A stretch of DNA of 5,085 nucleotides, taken from the NCBI GenBank assembly GCA_002440085.1, contig DJRM01000061.1, positions 16,189-21,273 on the forward strand, given 5' to 3'. A model generated the notes under the pieces. The model was not told the DNA's origin and made no database searches. It saw nothing but the letters and a program-made list of their open reading frames with translations. The position numbers were made by a program, and so were the translations under genes. Positions 1 through 5,085 of the stretch are shown piece after piece. Each line of letters starts with the position of its first letter. Positions within the stretch are counted from its first letter, which is position 1. Source of the stretch: Bacteroidales bacterium UBA6360 (lineage in GTDB: Bacteria > Bacteroidota > Bacteroidia > Bacteroidales > UBA932).

Positions 1-1
1 A

Positions 2-385
2 ACGCTTTCGGCCAGTGAACTTGAAGAGGGCGCCGCGGTTGACATTGACGTCGAAATCGTGAATGCCGGAGCACGCGACGGCATGGAGACGGTGCAGGCC
101 TATCTGTCCGAACCGGATGCGGCCCCGCTGCGATGGTTGAAAGGACGATCCGGAGCCCCAGACTGCGGCGATGCTGTCCCGTGCAAGGAACTGAAGGCAT
201 TTGCAAAGTTACATATTCCCGCCGGTGGACGCTCCACAGCGCGCCTGAAGCTCGATAAGTCTGCATTTGAGCATTACAGCCCTGCAACAGGAGGGTATTC
301 CATAACCCCGGGACGCTATATCCTTTCCATTGCAAGATCGTCCGAAGACATAAGACATACATGTATAATACACATAAAACAATGA
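2..385 (+). CDS. Glycoside hydrolase family 3, C-terminal fragment (fibronectin III-like domain)
   Basis: The reading frame is open from the window edge at base 2 to the TGA at 383-385, giving the last 127 residues of a protein whose start and catalytic domains lie upstream. The fragment fits the C-terminal fibronectin III-like domain of GH3 beta-glucosidases and beta-xylosidases. It shows the strand pattern VDIDVEIVNAGARDGMETVQAYL (family form: V.V.V.NTG...G.EVVQLY), then PCKELKAFAKLHIPAGG (family: P..ELKGF.KV.L.PGE), and a closing ITPGRYILSIARSSEDIR (family: V.PG.F...VG.SS.DIR). GH3 enzymes release terminal beta-linked sugars from oligosaccharides, usually in the periplasm in Bacteroidetes. 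Nucleophile and acid/base residues are outside the window, so specificity (glucosidase, xylosidase or other) cannot be assigned. A GTG at 59 is an internal valine codon, not a start, because the domain continues upstream of it. The stop overlaps the next gene's ATG, so the two are probably co-transcribed and translationally coupled. Confidence 0.9.
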   Translation, partial: TLSASELEEGAAVDIDVEIVNAGARDGMETVQAYLSEPDAAPLRWLKGRSGAPDCGDAVPCKELKAFAKLHIPAGGRSTARLKLDKSAFEHYSPATGGYSITPGRYILSIARSSEDIRHTCIIHIKQ

Positions 386-1677
386 AATACAATCTATTGG
401 CGGCACTTCCGCTTTTTCTCCCGCTCCTTCTCGGCGCGCAGACCACAGTTCGCATTGCGGCACACGATTCTTCGGAAGAGGCCCGCTCCGGCGCGGACGT
501 TGTATGCACCGGCGTCCATGACGAACTCGCAATACAGGAGGTCCTCGACGGCTTCAGCGCATCTCCTGAGGACGGCTACACCATATTGTTCCATGACGGG
601 ACCTACAACATCGGGAGTTTTTACTCCGATGAAGACTATCTGCAGCCTACGGCAATACGAATCGGCGTGATGCGGGCCCTTGTTTTTCGGGGAGTGAACG
701 AATGTGCGGTGAGACATGAGGGCGTGGTGTTCCGGGTGCTTCCGGAGGCATACGAAGGCCTTGACCCGTCTGCGCAGGTGAGCGTGATTGCCTGTTCCAC
801 GAAAACCCCCCTGAACTATAACCATATAACCCTCAAGAATTTCCGGATGATTTTTCCGGACATCAGCCATAAGGTCATCGGAATCAATACCTACAATGCC
901 GGCGCGGCGATTCTTGAAAATCTCAATCTGACATGCCTTGGAGCCGGACCGGGACGCATGCCTGCCGAGGGCTCAGTCGGCGTGCGCGGATCGGCAATCA
1001 ATCCGAACGGGGTGGGGCACCACTGGACCGACGTGGTGTGCCTCGGCTTCTATGAGGGCTTTCAGATTGGCGGAGAGCATCTTGTCGGGATCAATCTTCT
1101 GGGCTACAGGTGCTACTATGGCTACACATTCGGAAATTATGACATTTACAACTATGCCCGCTCTCACGCCCGTTACGGCGTCTGGGAGCACCCGATAACC
1201 CTCATAAACTGCGGTGAGGAACTCTGTGCCTCCCTTCCGCTGTTCAATGTCTGCGGTGCGTCATATCGTCCTAACAGCAAAGGATATCAGGTGGTTGACC
1301 TCATCTCCCACACGGTGGAATATCGTCCTAAGGAAAATCCGACGCTCGCGCCTGTGCTGCCGGCAAGAGAAACGGTGCCGGGAACATGGTGCGGAAACAT
1401 ATCGTTCTGTGGGAATGAACTTGCCGAGAGCTGGGAAAATTCGGTCAGCGTGCCGTTCTGGGCTGAGGGCTCAGGCCACCGCTTCATCACGCGCAACTCT
1501 GCGCATGCCCCGGCGGGAACCATGGAGGAACGCCTCGGGTATACGCCGATGTACATGCAGCAGTTCTATGATACAGATCTTGAGAAACTGCTGATTTACA
1601 ATGGAGAGGACTGGGTTGACACTTCAGGCCGCAAGGCGGCGAAGTCACGCGATTCCAAGAAAAGACATGGTTTGTGA
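382..1677 (+). CDS. Secreted pectate-lyase-like right-handed beta-helix protein
   Basis: This gene encodes about 431 aa. The ATG at 382 is chosen because it overlaps the GH3 stop as ATGA, follows an A-rich stretch, and places a clean signal peptide (MKYN, hydrophobic core, LGA-Q) at the N-terminus. An in-frame ATG at 361 would add seven polar residues ahead of it. There is no lipobox, so a soluble periplasmic or exported protein is expected. After the signal come features typical of pectate-lyase-3-type beta-helices: an acidic cap helix with the DELAIQEVLDGF pattern (about residues 47-58), TILFHDGTYNI (67-77), and successive coils such as HITLKNFRMIF, AAILENLNLTCLG, HHWTDVVCLGFYEGFQIGG and HLVGINLLGYRCYYGYTFG (about 148-251). 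Residues 384-416 form a tail-protein-like motif, followed by a basic tail. Eleven cysteines are present, which is many for an exported protein. I do not recognise a specific polysaccharide lyase or GH family, and catalytic residues cannot be named. It could be a lyase, a hydrolase or a non-catalytic glycan-binding helix. Confidence 0.8.
   Translation: MKYNLLAALPLFLPLLLGAQTTVRIAAHDSSEEARSGADVVCTGVHDELAIQEVLDGFSASPEDGYTILFHDGTYNIGSFYSDEDYLQPTAIRIGVMRALVFRGVNECAVRHEGVVFRVLPEAYEGLDPSAQVSVIACSTKTPLNYNHITLKNFRMIFPDISHKVIGINTYNAGAAILENLNLTCLGAGPGRMPAEGSVGVRGSAINPNGVGHHWTDVVCLGFYEGFQIGGEHLVGINLLGYRCYYGYTFGNYDIYNYARSHARYGVWEHPITLINCGEELCASLPLFNVCGASYRPNSKGYQVVDLISHTVEYRPKENPTLAPVLPARETVPGTWCGNISFCGNELAESWENSVSVPFWAEGSGHRFITRNSAHAPAGTMEERLGYTPMYMQQFYDTDLEKLLIYNGEDWVDTSGRKAAKSRDSKKRHGL
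1531..1629 (+). other. Phage-tail-like C-terminal motif within the beta-helix protein
   Basis: Residues 384-416 of the beta-helix protein read R-L-G-Y-T-P, a short link, then QQFYDTDLEKLLIYNGEDWV followed by DTSG. From memory this matches a short module common at the C-termini of phage tail and tail-spike proteins and some Bacteroidetes surface proteins, of the form R....G..YFDTTL.KPI.WNG..WVDATG. The key shared residues are the F/Y-D-T pair, the L-x-K, the NG turn and the WVD-x-x-G ending. The match is by eye, so the family link is moderate. Its role in those proteins is not settled as far as I know. Confidence 0.55.
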
Positions 1678-1691
1678 AAAAAATAGGGTTT

Positions 1692-4600
1692 ATGAATATG
1701 AAGAAGTTTATATCAGCAGCATTTGCTTTTATTCTGCTGTGCACCGCTGCCGGTGCGGCAGTTCGTCTTCCGCACATTATCGGGAACGATATGGTGCTTC
1801 AGCGCAATTCCGATGTCCGGCTCTGGGGCTGGGCCGAAGAGGGAAAGAATGTGCGTGTCAGGACATCCTGGAACAACGCTCGGTATTCTGTCAGGGCAGG
1901 GACAGACGGGTTCTGGGAACTGAAGGTCAGGACCGGAGAGGCCGGAGGCCCGTATGAGATAACGCTTTCCGACGGTGAGGAACTGAAGTTGACAGGCGTG
2001 CTTCTCGGAGAAGTCTGGGTCTGCAGCGGCCAGTCGAACATGGAGATGCCGGTGTGCGGCTTTTCCAACCAGCCCGTGAAGCGCTGCGGCGACATACTGA
2101 CCGAAGCCGCGGCTCCTGCCGACATCAGGCTCTTTCTCGTTAAGAAACAGGCTTCGGACACGCCGGAGGAGGACTGCGGCGGATGCTGGAAAAAGGCGGA
2201 CCCGGCGGCTGTGAGCGAGTTCAGCGCCGTTGGGTATCTCTATGCCAAGATTCTCTCCGCTGCACTTGGCGGTGTACCGGTCGGCATGATAGGACCTTAC
2301 TGGGGCGGCAGCTGCATTGAGGCATGGATGACTCGCGAGAGCATCCTGGCGACTCCCGACATAGACCATGACATTGCCCTGCAGGGGCAGAAAGAACCGC
2401 TTGCTGCAGAGAAGTTCTTCAACGGGATGATTTGGCCGATACACCGCTACACAGCCAAGGGCTTTCTCTGGTATCAGGGCTGCTCGAACTACCACAACTG
2501 GTTTGACTACAGGAACCTGATGGTCTCGATGGTCTCTTTATGGCGTTCCGTGTGGGGCGATGCTGAAATGCCTTTCTACTATGTCCAGATTGCCCCGTTC
2601 GGCGGCGGGCCGGGTCATGTGGACGGCTGCGACTACTCTATGGTCGTCGAGGCTCAGCTTCAGGCACTCGGCCTGATACCCAATTCCGGAATGGCCGCCA
2701 CGACCGACCTCGGGGAGCGTGACAACATCCACATCTCCGACAAGGACGCTGTTGCAAAGCGGCTTGCCTGGCTTGCCCTCGCGAATGACTACGGCATAGA
2801 CGGGCTTCCGAAGCCGGCTCCTGTGTTCAGCCACTTTGAGCGTGACACGGACAATCAGGGGCAGCTCCTGCTGCATTTCGACAACCTGTGCCCAGAGCGC
2901 AGCTGGTATCTGCCCGACAGCTTCGTAGTGTTCCGAGACGGCAAGCGTTTCTCTCCGGAGGGCTTTGAACTGGCCGGCGTTGACCGCATCTGGCATAAGG
3001 CAACCGCATCCATGAGGCTGGAAAGCAACATTATCCGTGTAGAAAGTCCGGATGTCCCTTACCCGGTTGCCGTACGCTACGGTTTCCACAACTACCTCGA
3101 CTATCCTGTCCTCGTGACGACTTCCGGACAGCCTCTTGTTCCGTTCCGCACCGATGACTGGCCGGTGGCAGGACTCTCCCATCCGCGTCCGGACCGCAGT
3201 TTCAGCGTCTTGTCACCGTCGGGCAACAATGTCATTTCAGTGAAAACTTGCGACGACGGCTTCCACATCTCGGCGGAGCGTTCCGGTGAACGGGTCATCG
3301 ACGCCAGCGGAATATCCCTCAATCTTTCGGAAAACGGGAAATGGGACGGAACTTCCGGATTCATAGACTCGGAAACATCCATGTTCCGCGGAACTCTGCA
3401 CCCAGAGGTAAGAACTAAGTCGGAAATTCTGAACAATGATTATAATCTCTTGAGAATCAACTACGCCGACTACACCTTTGAACTTCGCGCCTATGACGAG
3501 GGCTTCGCATATCGTTTCGTGGGGAAAAAGGATGCGGAGGATGCCGTAGCGTCTGAAAGTCTTGAATATGAATTCGCTCCCTCATCGGTGTCATACACGC
3601 AGCTGACGGACAGGCTCCAGAACTGGTTCGAGTACAATTACACTGAACTCCCGCTTTCCGAGCTGCCATCGGACAAGTTCTCGCTTATGCCGATCCTTGT
3701 CCGCAGCGGCAACTCGCGGGTGATGCTGTCTGAGGCCGACCTGTACGGCTATGCCGGTTCCTATCTTAGTCCTACAGGACATGGTTTTGAACTGCTCGGC
3801 GTGAACTACCCTTCGACGGAAGAACTGACCGACTGGGGAAACAAGATTTATGCGGTCGAAAGGGAGGACTACATCGTCAGAACTGGGCTGAAGAGGAATT
3901 TCCCGTGGCGTGTCGTGGGAATATACGACTCCGATGCCGAACTTCTCGGGAGTGACCTGATTGCCAAGGTTTCGGAAGGCTCCGGTCTCGACTGGTCATG
4001 GATCCGCCCCGGCAAGGCGCTGTGGGACTGGTGGAATCACAACAACATAACGGGCGTCGACTTCAATCCGGGCATAAACACCGCCACCTATCTCTATATG
4101 GTAGACTGGGCTGCGGAGCACGGGCTCGAATACGTCCTCATCGATGAGGGCTGGTCTTCGCGGGACAATCTCCTCGTCCTGAATCCCGATGTCGATATGC
4201 CTGAAATATGCCGTCATGCACAGGAACGTGGCGTGGGCGTATGCTTGTGGGCCAAGTGGATAAATGTGGACAAACAGCTTGACGAGTCCTTCGAACTTAT
4301 GTCCTCATGGGGAGTGGAGGGCGTCAAGATTGACTTTATGGACAGGAATGACGCGAAGATGATTGCATTTTATGAACGTGTGCTTCGCAAGGCCGCAGAC
4401 TGCCGTATGCTGGTCGATTTTCATGGCTCCTACCCGCCAGACGGCATGCGGATGAAGTATCCGAACCTGATGACACGCGAGGGCGTTCTCGGGCTTGAAA
4501 ACGACAAATGGCACCGCACCTGCACTCCGCATCACCAGCTCATGATTCCGTTCATCCGTCAGTGGGCCGGTCCTATGGACTTCACTCCGGGAGCGATGCT

Positions 4601-5081
4601 GAACGCGCAGCCGGAGAGTTTTACCCCGTGTGACGATGAGCCTATGGGTCAGGGTACGCGCTGCCACCATCTTGCCATGTACGTCGCCTACGAGAGCCCG
4701 CTGCAGATGGTCTCTGACAGTCCGTCGAAATATGACAGGTGGCCGGAGTCTTTCAGTTTCATAAGGGATGTCCCGACGGTGTGGGACGAGACTAAGCCTC
4801 TTTTCGGCACGGTCGGAGAATGCCTCGGGATTGCGCGCCGGAGCGGAGACAGGTGGTTCCTCGGCGTGATGAGTGCGGGAGACGCTCGGGCTCTGGACCT
4901 TCCTCTTGATTTTCTCGGGGACGGTGAATATACGATGACGCTTCATTCCGACGGCACGAACGCTGACACGGACGCGACGGACAGCAACGTCTCGACTTCT
5001 GCCGTCACCGCAGGCGACACTCTTCACATGCACCTTGCCCGCAATGGAGGTGCAGTCGCGGAGTTTAAGAAGCTGTTTTAA
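1692..5081 (+). CDS. Bimodular secreted enzyme: sialate O-acetylesterase-type (SASA) esterase fused to GH97 glycosidase
   Basis: This gene encodes about 1129 aa, numbered here from the ATG at 1692. A signal peptide (MNMKKF, hydrophobic core, TAAGA-AV) with a signal peptidase I site near residue 22 predicts export; LLCTAA is not a good lipobox because Leu precedes the Cys. Residues 24-490 form a full SGNH esterase of the sialate O-acetylesterase type. Residues 503-1129 form a full GH97: N-terminal beta-sandwich, (beta/alpha)8 barrel from about 765, and C-terminal beta-sandwich from about 1040. Each half has about the normal length of its stand-alone family, so this is a true fusion and not a domain remnant. 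Expected activities are removal of O-acetyl groups and exo-hydrolysis of an alpha-galactoside-like linkage. Three starts are possible: GTG 1674 (GTGA overlap with the upstream stop), ATG 1692 and ATG 1698. All keep the signal peptide. AGGG at 1685-1688 is best spaced (9 bases) for 1698, and 1692 is the first ATG. The gene ends at TAA 5079-5081. Confidence 0.92.
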   Translation: MNMKKFISAAFAFILLCTAAGAAVRLPHIIGNDMVLQRNSDVRLWGWAEEGKNVRVRTSWNNARYSVRAGTDGFWELKVRTGEAGGPYEITLSDGEELKLTGVLLGEVWVCSGQSNMEMPVCGFSNQPVKRCGDILTEAAAPADIRLFLVKKQASDTPEEDCGGCWKKADPAAVSEFSAVGYLYAKILSAALGGVPVGMIGPYWGGSCIEAWMTRESILATPDIDHDIALQGQKEPLAAEKFFNGMIWPIHRYTAKGFLWYQGCSNYHNWFDYRNLMVSMVSLWRSVWGDAEMPFYYVQIAPFGGGPGHVDGCDYSMVVEAQLQALGLIPNSGMAATTDLGERDNIHISDKDAVAKRLAWLALANDYGIDGLPKPAPVFSHFERDTDNQGQLLLHFDNLCPERSWYLPDSFVVFRDGKRFSPEGFELAGVDRIWHKATASMRLESNIIRVESPDVPYPVAVRYGFHNYLDYPVLVTTSGQPLVPFRTDDWPVAGLSHPRPDRSFSVLSPSGNNVISVKTCDDGFHISAERSGERVIDASGISLNLSENGKWDGTSGFIDSETSMFRGTLHPEVRTKSEILNNDYNLLRINYADYTFELRAYDEGFAYRFVGKKDAEDAVASESLEYEFAPSSVSYTQLTDRLQNWFEYNYTELPLSELPSDKFSLMPILVRSGNSRVMLSEADLYGYAGSYLSPTGHGFELLGVNYPSTEELTDWGNKIYAVEREDYIVRTGLKRNFPWRVVGIYDSDAELLGSDLIAKVSEGSGLDWSWIRPGKALWDWWNHNNITGVDFNPGINTATYLYMVDWAAEHGLEYVLIDEGWSSRDNLLVLNPDVDMPEICRHAQERGVGVCLWAKWINVDKQLDESFELMSSWGVEGVKIDFMDRNDAKMIAFYERVLRKAADCRMLVDFHGSYPPDGMRMKYPNLMTREGVLGLENDKWHRTCTPHHQLMIPFIRQWAGPMDFTPGAMLNAQPESFTPCDDEPMGQGTRCHHLAMYVAYESPLQMVSDSPSKYDRWPESFSFIRDVPTVWDETKPLFGTVGECLGIARRSGDRWFLGVMSAGDARALDLPLDFLGDGEYTMTLHSDGTNADTDATDSNVSTSAVTAGDTLHMHLARNGGAVAEFKKLF
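1761..3161 (+). other. SASA/SGNH carbohydrate esterase domain
   Basis: These are residues 24-490 of the fusion enzyme. It opens with the family's N-terminal beta-sandwich (LPHIIGNDMVLQR, then WGWAEEG). The nucleophile elbow WVCSGQSNMEMP follows, with catalytic Ser115. GPYWGGSCIEAWM matches block II with its glycines. FLWYQGCSN carries the oxyanion-hole Asn266 of block III. The acid-base pair lies in DNIH, with Asp344 and His347 at the DxxH spacing of block V. The closing PFRTDDW is the usual end of this family. All SGNH catalytic positions are therefore present and the domain is predicted to be active. Members de-acetylate sialic acids or plant and host polysaccharides, and the true substrate cannot be told from the sequence. 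One departure is Cys264 where the family motif is usually WYQGE.N. Confidence 0.9.
3198..5078 (+). other. GH97 glycosidase domain, retaining (alpha-galactosidase-type) signature
   Basis: These are residues 503-1129 of the fusion enzyme, about 627 aa, a normal GH97 length. The N-terminal part starts SVLSPSGNN, as expected for GH97. The barrel begins with WIRPGKALWDWW, continues with GINTATYLYMVDWAAEHGLE and YVLIDEGW, and reaches VKIDFMDRND with Asp881 as the predicted nucleophile. The calcium/acid region reads TREGVLGLE with Glu930 and Glu936. Glu936 is the predicted acid/base. The Asp881-Glu936 distance is 55 residues, the same as Asp415-Glu470 that I recall for the characterised Bacteroides thetaiotaomicron GH97 alpha-galactosidase. 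The inverting SusB-type base (Glu of an HE motif) is replaced here by Gly912 in FHG. A retaining alpha-galactosidase is most likely, and a beta-L-arabinopyranosidase is an alternative within the same branch. Confidence 0.88.
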
Positions 5082-5085
5082 TTTT

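Noticed and set aside
59..61. GTG as a start codon giving a 108-aa protein
   Set aside because: The GH3 fibronectin III-like domain continues upstream of it in the same frame to the window edge, so the codon is an internal valine.
1263..1331. Direct repeat of 12 bases (atatcgtcctaa at 1263 and 1320)
   Set aside because: Both copies encode a YRP tripeptide context in the beta-helix protein. It is short, occurs only twice, and has no sign of a mobile or regulatory element.
1677..1683. Run of seven A as a possible slippage site joining two genes
   Set aside because: The beta-helix stop codon TGA lies at the start of the run, so slippage within it could not extend that protein into the next gene.
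1713..2495. Long open frame on the - strand (260 codons)
   Set aside because: It lies wholly opposite the esterase domain, its translation shows no recognisable domain, and its composition follows the complementary codons of the real gene. High-GC coding DNA often leaves such shadows.
4305..5033. Open frame on the - strand (242 codons) opposite the GH97 C-terminus
   Set aside because: The product is Arg/His-rich and without a recognisable fold. The + strand carries clear GH97 motifs over the same bases.
5071..5085. Possible terminator at the T-rich end after the last stop
   Set aside because: Only four bases follow the stop codon and no hairpin precedes them. The window ends too soon to judge.

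Overview
The window looks like a piece of a polysaccharide-degradation gene cluster (PUL-type) from a member of the Bacteroidetes. The evidence is the gene content (GH3, a secreted beta-helix protein and a GH97 enzyme, a family especially common in Bacteroidetes), the signal peptides, and A-rich leaders with at most weak Shine-Dalgarno motifs. The base composition appears moderately GC-rich, which would suit Alistipes-like or other higher-GC Bacteroidales, but the sequence does not fix the genus. No SusC/SusD pair, regulator, transposase or RNA gene is visible, so calling this a PUL is an inference from the enzymes.

Layout, all on the + strand and almost without gaps. (1) Bases 2-385 hold the 3' end of a glycoside hydrolase family 3 gene, covering only its C-terminal fibronectin-III-like domain. 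(2) Bases 382-1677 encode a secreted protein of about 431 aa with a pectate-lyase-like right-handed beta-helix. It starts on an ATGA overlap with the GH3 stop and ends in a short motif of the kind seen at the C-termini of phage tail proteins. (3) Bases 1692-5081 encode a bimodular secreted enzyme of about 1129 aa. A complete sialate-O-acetylesterase-type SGNH esterase (SASA) is joined by roughly 12 residues to a complete GH97 glycosidase. The GH97 half carries the signature of the retaining (alpha-galactosidase-type) branch, not that of the inverting SusB-type alpha-glucosidases.

The spacing (4-base overlap, then a 14-base gap or a 4-base GTGA overlap depending on the start) points to one transcript. 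Together the products suggest periplasmic or surface breakdown of an O-acetylated glycan with alpha-galactosyl (or beta-L-arabinopyranosyl) side groups and beta-linked sugars. The esterase would unmask the glycan, GH97 and GH3 would trim exo-linked sugars, and the beta-helix protein would bind or cleave the polymer. The actual glycan cannot be read from the sequence. The most notable points are the SASA-GH97 fusion and the tail-protein-like C-terminus of the beta-helix protein.
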